From Achromobacter pulmonis (GTDB lineage: Bacteria; Pseudomonadota; Gammaproteobacteria; Burkholderiales; Burkholderiaceae_B): a DNA stretch of 64,000 bases. The stretch covers positions 186,001 to 250,000 of the forward strand of contig NZ_CADIJV010000004.1 in assembly GCF_902859765.1 (NCBI RefSeq), in the 5' to 3' direction. Below are positions 42,587 to 50,757 of this stretch, one piece after another; the first letter of the stretch is position 1; the number at the start of each line of letters is the position of its first letter. Position numbers and translations under genes: made by a program. The notes under the pieces were generated by a model. That model made no database searches, was not told where the DNA came from, and worked only from the letters and a program-made list of their open reading frames with translations.

Positions 42587-43876
42587 ATGGTGGCCGATTC
42601 ACGCCTGCCGAACTTCCGCGCCCTCACCCCTGCCCAACGTCTCGCCGCCATCGCCGACGCGGCCGGCCTGACGCCCGAGGAACGCCGGCAACTGGCCGAG
42701 CCCGGCGCGCTCGGCCTGGAACGCGCCGACGGCATGATCGAGAACGTCATCGGCGCCTTCGAACTGCCGCTGGGCGTGGCCGGCAACTTCCAGGTCAACG
42801 GCCGCGACGTGCTGGTGCCGATGGCGGTGGAAGAACCGTCGGTGGTGGCCGCGGCCTCCTTCATGGCCAAGCTGGCGCGCGGGAATGGCGGCTTCGAGAC
42901 CTCCAGCACCCGGCCGCTGATGCGCGCCCAGGTGCAGGTGCTGGGCCTGTCCGACCCGCACGGCGCCCGCGTGGCGCTGCTGCGCGAGCGCGAGCGCATC
43001 GTCACGCGGGCCAACAGCCGCGATCAGGTGCTGATCGGCCTGGGCGGCGGCTGCCAGGACATCGAGGCGCACGTATTCGCCGACACGCCGCGCGGCCCGA
43101 TGCTGGTGCTGCACCTGATCGTCGACGTGCGCGACGCCATGGGCGCGAACACCGTCAACACCATGGCCGAGGCCGTGGCGCCGCTGGTCGAGGAGATCAC
43201 CGGCGGCACGGTGCGGCTGCGCATCCTGTCGAACCTGGCCGACCTGCGCCTGTCGCGGGCCCGCGTGCGCCTGACGCCGCAGACCCTCGACACCCGGGAG
43301 CGCAGCGGCGCCGAGATCATCGAGGGCGTGCTGGACGCCTACGTGTTCGCCGCCACCGACCCGTACCGCGCCGCCACCCACAACAAGGGCATCATGAACG
43401 GCATCGACCCGGTCATTGTCGCCACCGGCAATGACTGGCGCGCGGTCGAGGCCGGCGCCCACGCCTATGCCTGCCGCGACGGCCGCTACACCTCGCTGAC
43501 CCATTGGGAAAAGGACGCCAGCGGCGCCCTGGTCGGCACACTGGAAATGCCGATGCCGGTGGGCCTGGTGGGCGGCGCCACCAAGACCCATCCGCTGGCG
43601 CGGCTGGCGCTCAAGATCATGGACGTGCGCTCGGCCCAGGAGCTGGGCGAAATCGCCGTGGCCGTGGGCCTGGCACAGAACCTGGGCGCGCTGCGGGCGC
43701 TGGCCACCGAAGGCATCCAGCGCGGCCACATGGCGCTGCACGCGCGCAACATCGCGCTGACGGTGGGCGCCGTGGGCGCCGAGATCGACCAGTTGGCGCG
43801 CCGCATGGCCGAGGAGAAGGACGTGCGCGCCGACCGCGCGCTGGCGCTGCTGGAGGAACTGCGGAAACCGGCCTGA
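42587..43876 (+). CDS. mvaA: Class II (degradative) hydroxymethylglutaryl-CoA reductase
   Basis: A 429-residue class II HMG-CoA reductase, like Pseudomonas mevalonii MvaA, which oxidises mevalonate to HMG-CoA with NAD+. The catalytic glutamate lies in [17 protein letters not shown]. The Lys and Asp lie in [13 protein letters not shown], and the catalytic His in [12 protein letters not shown]. The N-terminus [20 protein letters not shown] is typical. GGAG precedes ATG 42587. Two membrane-protein genes follow on the same strand, suggesting mevalonate use. No HMG-CoA lyase gene is in the window. Confidence 0.93.
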   Translation: MVADSRLPNFRALTPAQRLAAIADAAGLTPEERRQLAEPGALGLERADGMIENVIGAFELPLGVAGNFQVNGRDVLVPMAVEEPSVVAAASFMAKLARGNGGFETSSTRPLMRAQVQVLGLSDPHGARVALLRERERIVTRANSRDQVLIGLGGGCQDIEAHVFADTPRGPMLVLHLIVDVRDAMGANTVNTMAEAVAPLVEEITGGTVRLRILSNLADLRLSRARVRLTPQTLDTRERSGAEIIEGVLDAYVFAATDPYRAATHNKGIMNGIDPVIVATGNDWRAVEAGAHAYACRDGRYTSLTHWEKDASGALVGTLEMPMPVGLVGGATKTHPLARLALKIMDVRSAQELGEIAVAVGLAQNLGALRALATEGIQRGHMALHARNIALTVGAVGAEIDQLARRMAEEKDVRADRALALLEELRKPA

Positions 43877-43970
43877 CGGCACGGCACGGCCGGCGCACGC
43901 ACGCCGGCCGCACAAAAACAGAGGCGGCGCCGGGAATCACCCGCGCCGCCGATCCATCAAGGAGACAGAC

Positions 43971-44435
43971 ATGGAAAGAGACAGCAAGGCGTCGGCCGCA
44001 CGCCTGGCCGAAGTATGGAACGACACGGTCGACCTGCGCCACCTGGCGTGGGCCATCGCCATCGGCATCCTCATCAGCGTGGCGGGCTTCTACGCCGCCA
44101 GCGCCTGGCTGCGCGACAAAGTCGCCTCGCCGGAACTGGCGCATGCCTACGCCATGCTGGCCGGCTGCGTGCTGTCGGGCGTGATCTGCGCCCGCCTGTT
44201 CCCGCCCAAGCGCGAGGTGGTCGAGCACAGCGCCGCGCACGATCCGGCCTGGCGCGCCGAGGTGCTGGCCGAACTGGCCGCGCAACCCGGCGGCCTGGGC
44301 ACGCTGGCGGACCTGCCGCCGGAGGTGGTCAAGGAACTGCAGGAACTGGGCCTGTACGAACTGTTCGCCGCGCCCGCCGCGGCGCCGGCGCCGCAGGGCC
44401 GGGCGCGCAACGTGCATGAAGAGGTGCCGGCATGA
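43971..44435 (+). CDS. Small two-helix membrane protein, possible TctB-like partner
   Basis: A 154-residue protein with two hydrophobic segments (HLAWAIAIGILISVAGFYAA, then AYAMLAGCVLSGVICA). A cytoplasmic helical tail rich in Ala, Glu and Leu follows. I do not recognise the family. Its stop overlaps the ATG of the next gene (TctA-like) by 4 bases, so the two are translated together. A small-subunit role comparable to TctB is an inference from this coupling. A good GGAG precedes ATG 43971. Confidence 0.65.
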   Translation: MERDSKASAARLAEVWNDTVDLRHLAWAIAIGILISVAGFYAASAWLRDKVASPELAHAYAMLAGCVLSGVICARLFPPKREVVEHSAAHDPAWRAEVLAELAAQPGGLGTLADLPPEVVKELQELGLYELFAAPAAAPAPQGRARNVHEEVPA

Positions 44436-45820
44436 GCGATCCCGTGCTGCTTGAACAGATCATGGTGGCCGCCGGCATGGGCCTGCTGGGCGCGGTGGTG
44501 TTTGCCGCCATCGGCCTGGTGTCCGGCACCGACGAGACCACCACGCTGGCGCCATTGACGCTGCTGGTGGTGCTGCTGGGGGTGCCGCCGGCCGGCGTCT
44601 TCACCTTCTTCCTGGCCGGCGCGGTGGCCAAGCACATGACCCACGCGGTGCCGACGGCGCTGCTCGGCATTCCCGGCGACACCATGGCCACGCCGTTGCT
44701 GCAGGACGCCAACATGCTGCGCAAGCTGGGCGTGCCGCACATCGCCCTGCGCAAGATGGTCTCGGGCGCCATCGTCGCCGCCTTCGTGGCGGTGCCGCTG
44801 GCGGTGCTGTTTGCCGTGCTGCTGGCGCCATTCGGCGCCGCCATCACCAAGTGGGCGCCGTGGATATTCCTGGCCGCGGCGGTGCTGATCGCCTATTTCT
44901 CGGCTGGCCGCTGGGCCTCGGTGGCGCTGCTGGTGCCGTTCGTGGTGGTGATCGTGGCCTTGCAGAGCCTGACCGCCAAATACGGCGTCAAGCTCAGCAT
45001 CAGCTACTTCCTGGGCATCGCCATCGGCCCGCTGATCGCCGACCTGTTCACCGTGATCGCGCCGCAGGGCCGGGCGCAGATGATGCGCGACAAGGTGCGC
45101 ACGTTCTCGCTGGCGCCGGACGTCAAGGGCTGGTCGGGCTACTTCCCCAACCCGCTCAAGGTGATGGACCGCATCCAGACCCGCTGGACCCTGGCCACGG
45201 CCACTATCTCCAGCGCCACCTTCGTGTTCAGCCCGGTGGCGATGACGGTGGTGCTGGGCGAACTGGTGGGATCGCGCGTCAAGCATGCTTATCATCGCCT
45301 GACCACGGTGCTGAGCGCGCGCAACGGCGTCACCGAGGCCACCTATATCGCCGAGGCCCTGATTCCGCTGATCGCCTTCGGCCTGCCGCTCAGCCCGGTG
45401 GCGGCGGGCCCGGCCGCGCCGCTGTTCAACGCGCCGCCGCGCTTCACGGTGGACGCGGCCAGCGGCCAGACCCACAACCTGCACAACCTGCTGAACCACT
45501 GGGAATTCCTGGGCTATGGCATGCTGGCGGTGCTGCTGGCGGCCCTCGTCTCGTATCCCTTCGCCATGAACTTCGCGCGCCGCGCGGCATTGTTCGTGTC
45601 GCGCAAGGTCAGCCACGAGGCCATCATCGCCACCTTCGTGGGCCTGATCATCGTGATCAGCGTGTGGGAAGGCCAGTTCCTGGGCCTGCTGGTGATCCTG
45701 ACCATGGGCCTGTTCGGCGGCCTGTTGTCACGCCGCTTCGGCTTCAACACCGGCGTGCAGTTCATGGGCTATTACACCGCCGTGCTGACCGTGCCGGCGC
45801 TGGTCAAGCTGGTGGCGTAA
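44432..45820 (+). CDS. TctA-like large membrane permease subunit
   Basis: A 462-residue membrane protein with about 11 helices. The region TTTLAPLTLLVVLLGVPPAG, then GAVAKHMTHAVPTALLGIPGD, resembles the conserved first repeat of TctA permeases, including the Gly-Ile-Pro-Gly-Asp turn. A weaker second copy is in EATYIAEALIPLIAFGLPLS. It is shorter than usual TctA (about 500). It overlaps the small membrane gene upstream and lies in the mvaA operon, so mevalonate or a related hydroxy acid is the likely substrate. No Bug receptor gene is adjacent. Confidence 0.72.
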   Translation: MSDPVLLEQIMVAAGMGLLGAVVFAAIGLVSGTDETTTLAPLTLLVVLLGVPPAGVFTFFLAGAVAKHMTHAVPTALLGIPGDTMATPLLQDANMLRKLGVPHIALRKMVSGAIVAAFVAVPLAVLFAVLLAPFGAAITKWAPWIFLAAAVLIAYFSAGRWASVALLVPFVVVIVALQSLTAKYGVKLSISYFLGIAIGPLIADLFTVIAPQGRAQMMRDKVRTFSLAPDVKGWSGYFPNPLKVMDRIQTRWTLATATISSATFVFSPVAMTVVLGELVGSRVKHAYHRLTTVLSARNGVTEATYIAEALIPLIAFGLPLSPVAAGPAAPLFNAPPRFTVDAASGQTHNLHNLLNHWEFLGYGMLAVLLAALVSYPFAMNFARRAALFVSRKVSHEAIIATFVGLIIVISVWEGQFLGLLVILTMGLFGGLLSRRFGFNTGVQFMGYYTAVLTVPALVKLVA

Positions 45821-45834
45821 CGCGCCGGCGGCAC

Positions 45835-45860
45835 GGGGCGGAGCCGTCCGGCTCCGCCCC
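45835..45860 (+). terminator. Terminator hairpin after the mvaA operon
   Basis: GGGGCGGAGCCG and CGGCTCCGCCCC form a perfect 12-bp stem with a 2-base loop, 15 bases after the stop at 45820, followed by TATTAG. Confidence 0.65.
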
Positions 45861-45988
45861 TATTAGTCCGCGGGCCAGGCGCCCGGCCGCTCTTGCGCCG
45901 CTTTCCCCAGCCCGCTTGATCCCGCGCAAGGCGGCCCGCCCTGCCTTGCTCTAGCCTCGGAACCACTGTTCCTACCTAAGGCTATTTC

Positions 45989-47149
45989 ATGACGTGGTTC
46001 AAATCCCTCACGCTCGCCGGACGCGAATTGCTGCCCATCATCCAGGGCGGCATGGGCGTCGGCGTTTCCGCCCATCGCCTGGCCGGCGCGGTCGCCAGCC
46101 AGAACGCCGTGGGCACCATCGCCAGTGTGGACTTGCGCCATCACCACCCCGACCTGGTCGAGCAGACCGAGGACTGCCGCGACCGCGAGCAGATCGACAG
46201 CGCCAACCGCGTGGCCCTGGACCGCGAGGTGCGCGCCGCGCTAGACACCGCGCAGGGCCGTGGCGTGGTCGCGGTCAATGTCATGAAGGCGGTGCGCGAC
46301 CACCCCGCCCTGGTGCGCCAGGCCTGCGAAAGCGGCGCCCAGGCCATCGTCATGGGCGCCGGCCTGCCGCTGGACCTGCCTGACATGACCGCCGACTACC
46401 CCAAGGTAGCGCTGGTGCCGATCCTGTCGGAGGCGCGCGGCGTGGCCGCCGTGCTGAAGAAATGGATGAAGAAAGGCCGCATGGCCGATGCCGTGGTCAT
46501 CGAACACCCCGGCTATGCCGGCGGCCACCTGGGCGCGGCGCGCCTGGATGACATCCACGACGAGCGCTTCGATTTCAAGCGCGTGCTGGCCGAATGCCGC
46601 CAGTTGTTCCAGGATCTGCAACTGGGCCGCGACGCGCCGCGCCTGATCGTGGCCGGCGGCGTCGGCAGCCACGACCAGGTGCGCCATTGGCTCGGCAACG
46701 GCGCCGACGGCGTGCAGGTGGGCACCGCCTTCGCGGTCACCCATGAAGGCGACGCGCACGAGAACTTCAAGCGTGTGCTGATGGCGGCCGATCCGGACAA
46801 GCTGGCCGAATTCACCAGCGTGGCCGGCCTCCCGGCCCGCGCCGTGCCGACGCCATGGCTGACGCGCTACCTGCGCCAGGAAAAGACCTTGCAGGACAAT
46901 ACCCGCTGCGATGCGCGCCGTTGCAGCCAGCGCATGGACTGCCTGACGCAATGCGGCCTGCGCGACGGCATCGCGCGCTTCGGCCAGTTCTGCATCGACC
47001 TGAAGCTGGCCGCCGCCCTGCGCGGCGAAGTCAGCCGCGGCCTGTTCTTCCGTGGCGCGTCCAAGCTGCCGTTCGGCGATGCCATGCGCAGCGTGCGCGA
47101 GCTGATGGACTACCTGCTCAACGGCCGGATGCCGGCCGCGGCCCAATGA
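45989..47149 (+). CDS. Nitronate monooxygenase / NPD-family flavoprotein
   Basis: A 386-residue FMN TIM-barrel protein of the 2-nitropropane dioxygenase family. It has PIIQGGMGVGVSAHRLAGAV at the N-terminus, EHPGYAGGHLGA in the middle and IVAGGVGSHDQVRHWLGNGA, then VQVGTAF, near the FMN phosphate site. A C-terminal extension has a Cys-rich patch (TRCDARRCSQRMDCLTQC), seen in a subset of these proteins. It may oxidise nitronates such as propionate-3-nitronate. It stands alone before the methionine-sulfoxide cluster. Confidence 0.83.
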   Translation: MTWFKSLTLAGRELLPIIQGGMGVGVSAHRLAGAVASQNAVGTIASVDLRHHHPDLVEQTEDCRDREQIDSANRVALDREVRAALDTAQGRGVVAVNVMKAVRDHPALVRQACESGAQAIVMGAGLPLDLPDMTADYPKVALVPILSEARGVAAVLKKWMKKGRMADAVVIEHPGYAGGHLGAARLDDIHDERFDFKRVLAECRQLFQDLQLGRDAPRLIVAGGVGSHDQVRHWLGNGADGVQVGTAFAVTHEGDAHENFKRVLMAADPDKLAEFTSVAGLPARAVPTPWLTRYLRQEKTLQDNTRCDARRCSQRMDCLTQCGLRDGIARFGQFCIDLKLAAALRGEVSRGLFFRGASKLPFGDAMRSVRELMDYLLNGRMPAAAQ

Positions 47150-47168
47150 CGGTGGCGCGCGGCAGGCG

Positions 47169-47216
47169 CTAGCGCGCCGCCGGCAAGTCGAATTCGAACA
47201 CCGCCCCGGGCTCCGG
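47169..47216 (-). pseudogene. Relic of a sensor histidine kinase C-terminus
   Basis: The minus strand reads PEPGAVFEFDLPAAR followed by a TAG stop. This matches the very end of HATPase domains (G-A-x-F-x-F-x-L-P). Nothing kinase-like precedes it; instead the sequence runs into codons of the cytochrome b gene on the other strand. It looks like the remainder of a kinase gene removed by deletion. Confidence 0.5.
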
Positions 47217-47245
47217 CCGCCCCGGCGCCCGCCGGCCACGGCCCC

Positions 47246-47821
47246 GTGCACCCCGGCTGGCTGCGCATCGTGCACTGGCTGAACGCGCTGGCCGTGGTGA
47301 TCATGGTCATGAGCGGCTGGCGCGTCTACAACGCCGCGCCGTTCTTCGACTTCACCTTTCCCAACGGTATCACCCTGGGCGGCTGGCTGGGCGGCGCGCT
47401 GCAATGGCATTTTGCCGGCATGTGGCTGCTGCTGGTCAACGGCCTGCTGTATCTGGGGCTGAACCTGACCACCGGCCGCCTGTGGCGCAAGTTCTTCCCG
47501 GTCGGCCCGCGCGGCGTCGCCCGCGACCTGGCCGCGGCCCTGCACGGCAAGCTGTCGCACGCCGACCCGCGCCACTACAACCAGGTGCAGCGGCTGGCCT
47601 ACCTGTTCGTCATCGCCGACATCACGGTGCTGGTGCTGTCGGGCCTGGTGCTGTGGAAGTCCGTGCAGTTCGACACGCTGCGCGTGCTGCTGGGCGGCTA
47701 TGAATTCGCGCGCCGCATCCATTTCTTCGCCATGGCATTGCTGGTGGCTTTCGTGGCGCTGCACCTGATCATGGTGGCGCTGGTGCCGCGCAGCCTGATC
47801 GCGATGATCCGCGGTAAATAA
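47246..47821 (+). CDS. Cytochrome b561-type membrane subunit (MsrQ/YedZ1-like), start lost or unusual
   Basis: A 191-residue haem b membrane protein with four predicted helices. Candidate haem histidines are in IVHWLNAL, QWHFAGM, RIHFFAM and ALHLIMV. It probably passes quinol electrons to the periplasmic molybdoenzyme encoded 10 bases downstream. The only start codon in frame is GTG 47246, with no ribosome site. Family-like sequence (APGAPAGHGP) continues upstream without a start until a stop at 47147. The 5' end seems to have been lost next to the kinase relic, so expression is uncertain. Confidence 0.75.
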   Translation: MHPGWLRIVHWLNALAVVIMVMSGWRVYNAAPFFDFTFPNGITLGGWLGGALQWHFAGMWLLLVNGLLYLGLNLTTGRLWRKFFPVGPRGVARDLAAALHGKLSHADPRHYNQVQRLAYLFVIADITVLVLSGLVLWKSVQFDTLRVLLGGYEFARRIHFFAMALLVAFVALHLIMVALVPRSLIAMIRGK

Positions 47822-47831
47822 GGAGCCCTAC

Positions 47832-48623
47832 GTGAGCGCAAAACGACGCCTGTCGCTGCTGGGCCTGGACGGCCCGGCCATCCTGAAGGAAGCCGTGAAG
47901 ATCCTGGACAAGCGGGTCGAGGCGCCCTCGCGCCGCGCCTTCCTGCGCCGCGGCCTGACGCTGGGCGGGCTGGCGATGCTGTCCGGCTGCACGCTGTCCG
48001 ACGATGAAAACGTCGAGAAAGCGCTGACCGCCGTGTCGCGCTTCAATGACCGCGTGCAGGGCTGGATCTTCGACCCGGACAAGCTGGCCCCGACCTATCC
48101 GGAATCCATGATCACCCGCCCGTTCCCCTTCAATGCCTACTACGGCATCGACGAGGTGCGGCAGGTCGAGGAAGAAAGCTTCCGGCTGGAAGTCACCGGC
48201 CTGGTGGCCGACAAGCGCCGCTGGCGGCTGGACGAGCTGCGCGCCATGGCGCAGATCGACCAGGTCACGCGCCATATCTGCGTCGAGGGCTGGAGCGCCA
48301 TCGGCAAATGGGGCGGCGTGCCGTTCTCGGCCTTCCTGAAGCGCGTGGGCGCCGACCTGAGCGCGAAATACGTGGGCTTCAAATGCGCCGATGACTACTA
48401 CACCAGCATCGACATGCCCACCGCACTGCATCCGCAGACCATTCTGGCGCTGACCTACGACGGCAAGACGCTGCCGCCGGAGTACGGCTTCCCGATGAAG
48501 CTGCGGATGCCCACCAAGCTTGGCTACAAGAACCCCAAGCACATCCAGGCGATTTTCGTCACCAACACCTACCCGGGCGGTTACTGGGAGGACCAGGGCT
48601 ACAACTGGTTCGGCGGCAGCTAG
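47832..48623 (+). CDS. Periplasmic molybdopterin oxidoreductase, MsrP/YedY1-like
   Basis: A 263-residue sulfite-oxidase-fold protein. Residues 34-53 hold an SRRAFLRR twin-arginine motif and a hydrophobic stretch ending LSGC, so it may be a Tat-exported lipoprotein. The molybdenum-ligating cysteine is Cys150 in HICVEGWSAIGKWGG. YedY1/MsrP proteins reduce methionine sulfoxide in the periplasm with electrons from a cytochrome b partner, here the upstream gene. AAGGAG precedes the GTG start at 47832 by 6 bases. Confidence 0.87.
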   Translation: MSAKRRLSLLGLDGPAILKEAVKILDKRVEAPSRRAFLRRGLTLGGLAMLSGCTLSDDENVEKALTAVSRFNDRVQGWIFDPDKLAPTYPESMITRPFPFNAYYGIDEVRQVEEESFRLEVTGLVADKRRWRLDELRAMAQIDQVTRHICVEGWSAIGKWGGVPFSAFLKRVGADLSAKYVGFKCADDYYTSIDMPTALHPQTILALTYDGKTLPPEYGFPMKLRMPTKLGYKNPKHIQAIFVTNTYPGGYWEDQGYNWFGGS

Positions 48624-48666
48624 GTGTTTTTTCTTTTTTTCCCACGACCCACCAGAGGAACGCATC

Positions 48667-48993
48667 ATGAAGACACTCACCACCGCCGCTTTCTCCCTGT
48701 GCCTGGCCTTTGGCGCCGTCGCCGCGCACGCGGCCGACAACATGTCCAAGGACGGCATGGCCAAGAGCGGCATGTCGAAGGATGGCATGGCGAAAGACGG
48801 CATGGCCAAGGACGGCATGTCGAAGAATTCCATGTCCAAGGACGCGATGTCGAAGGATGGCATGGCGAAAGACGGCATGGCCAAGGATGGCATGGCCAAG
48901 GATGGCATGTCGAAGAACTCCATGTCCAAGGATGCCATGTCGCCCGACGGCATGAAAAAGGGTGGCACGTCCAAGGACAGCATGGGCAAATAG
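48667..48993 (+). CDS. Methionine-rich pentapeptide MXKDX repeat protein (MrpX-like)
   Basis: A 108-residue exported protein. Residues 1-22 form a signal peptide ending AAHA. Residues 26-105 are 16 tandem pentapeptides of the form M-[SAK]-K-D-G with variants such as MSKNS and MSPDG; 15 of 16 start with Met. The protein is very Met- and Lys-rich and has no Cys after the signal. In Azospira, a Met-rich periplasmic protein (MrpX) is oxidised by hypochlorite and recycled by YedY1. Here the YedY1-like gene lies just upstream and msrB and msrA just downstream, so the same sink role is likely. Confidence 0.9.
   Translation: MKTLTTAAFSLCLAFGAVAAHAADNMSKDGMAKSGMSKDGMAKDGMAKDGMSKNSMSKDAMSKDGMAKDGMAKDGMAKDGMSKNSMSKDAMSPDGMKKGGTSKDSMGK
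48742..48981 (+). repeat. 16 tandem 15-base coding repeats
   Basis: The 240 bases encode 16 pentapeptides. A higher-order unit is visible: a run of M[SA]KDG copies ending in MSKNS-MSKDA occurs twice. The first run has one fewer MAKDG than the second. Such arrays change length by slippage or unequal exchange. Confidence 0.9.
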
Positions 48994-49070
48994 GCCCGCG
49001 CCCATTCCCCCACGCCGCAGGCGCCGCTCCGACCGCGCCGCCTGCGGCCCGCATCCACAAGGAGCTTCCC

Positions 49071-49571
49071 ATGCGACTGACACGCAGGCACTTCCTGGGC
49101 GCGGGCGGCGCCTTCGCGGCCGCCGCCGGCCTGGCGCCCTTGCTGGCCGGGCGCGGCGCGCGCGCCGCCCAGCCCCGCGCCTATCCCTACACCCTGAGCG
49201 ACGCACAATGGCGCGCCAAACTCACCCCCGCGCAATACGAGGTGCTGCGCCGCGCGGGCACCGAGCGGCCCTACACCAGCCCGCTCAACGACGAACATCG
49301 CGCCGGCACATTCGCCTGCGCCGGCTGCGCCCAGAACCTGTTTTCGTCGACCACCAAGTTCGACAGCGGCACCGGCTGGCCCAGCTTCTGGCAGCCGCTG
49401 GACCATGCCGTCGACACGCTGGAGGACCGCAGCTTCGGCATGCGCCGCACCGCCGTCAATTGCAGCAACTGCGGCGGCCACTTGGGCCACGTCTTCGACG
49501 ACGGACCGCGCCCGACCGGTCTACGCTACTGCATGAACGGCGTGGCCATGCGCTTCACCCCGCAGGCCTGA
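49071..49571 (+). CDS. msrB: Exported methionine-R-sulfoxide reductase MsrB
   Basis: A 166-residue MsrB with a twin-arginine signal (TRRHFLGAGGAFAAAAG) ending about residue 33. Zinc-binding CxxC pairs are Cys83/86 (CAGC) and Cys131/134 (CSNC). The catalytic cysteine is Cys154 in RYCMNG. FDSGTGWPSFWQP is the family signature. It reduces Met-R-sulfoxide, here outside the cytoplasm. GGAG precedes ATG 49071. It lies between the MXKDX gene and exported msrA, so R and S isomers can both be repaired. Confidence 0.93.
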   Translation: MRLTRRHFLGAGGAFAAAAGLAPLLAGRGARAAQPRAYPYTLSDAQWRAKLTPAQYEVLRRAGTERPYTSPLNDEHRAGTFACAGCAQNLFSSTTKFDSGTGWPSFWQPLDHAVDTLEDRSFGMRRTAVNCSNCGGHLGHVFDDGPRPTGLRYCMNGVAMRFTPQA

Positions 49572-49606
49572 CCACGGCCCGCGCATCTTTCCAAGGATTC
49601 CGCATC

Positions 49607-50299
<693 letters not shown>

Positions 50300-50757
50300 C
50301 CGGCCAGTGCACAGGCCGGGCGGCGGCCCGGCGTGCCAGGGCCGCGTGCGCCGGTCCGCATTCGTCGCGCCGGGCGGCGCGGCCATAATGCCGCGCGGCC
50401 ATTTCCAGGCACCGGCCAATAATAAAAACCGCGCCATTTCCAAAATCGGAAAGCCGTATTTTCAATCGCCTGGAAAATAATATCGAATGTATCAATTCCC
50501 GCCATTTTGATAATCTGGCCGGTATCCAAATCCCCAATGAAATCAATGTGGTTGGTATCCATACCGGCAAAATTCGTCGATTTGGATGGTATCTTTTCGA
50601 TGATTTTTTTGTTTGCAAAAAAGCGGGTATAAATTGCGTCCTTTTTCCACCGCCCCCTCCATTCCATACAAAGTATTTCAACGCACGGCGGCACGGTCTG
50701 CGCCGTTCGCGCCGTATGGAAGCCGGATGGCGGGCCGAGACAAAAAGGACCCCAGTC
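50300..50757 (+). promoter_or_regulatory. AT-rich leader with overlapping inverted repeats before the autotransporter
   Basis: This 458-base gap holds no convincing gene. From about 50410 to 50650 it is far more AT-rich than the rest of the window. GCCGGTAT (50518-50525) pairs with ATACCGGC (50561-50568), and ATCCAAATC (50524-50532) pairs with GATTTGGAT (50579-50587). The two pairings share bases and exclude each other. GGTAT-CC-ATACC (50554-50565) is a third dyad. TATAAA at 50628-50633 is a possible -10 element. Confidence 0.5.

Noticed and set aside
48742-48981. Short regular repeats that might suggest a CRISPR array
   Set aside because: The units are contiguous 15-base in-frame codons of a signal-peptide protein, with no spacers.
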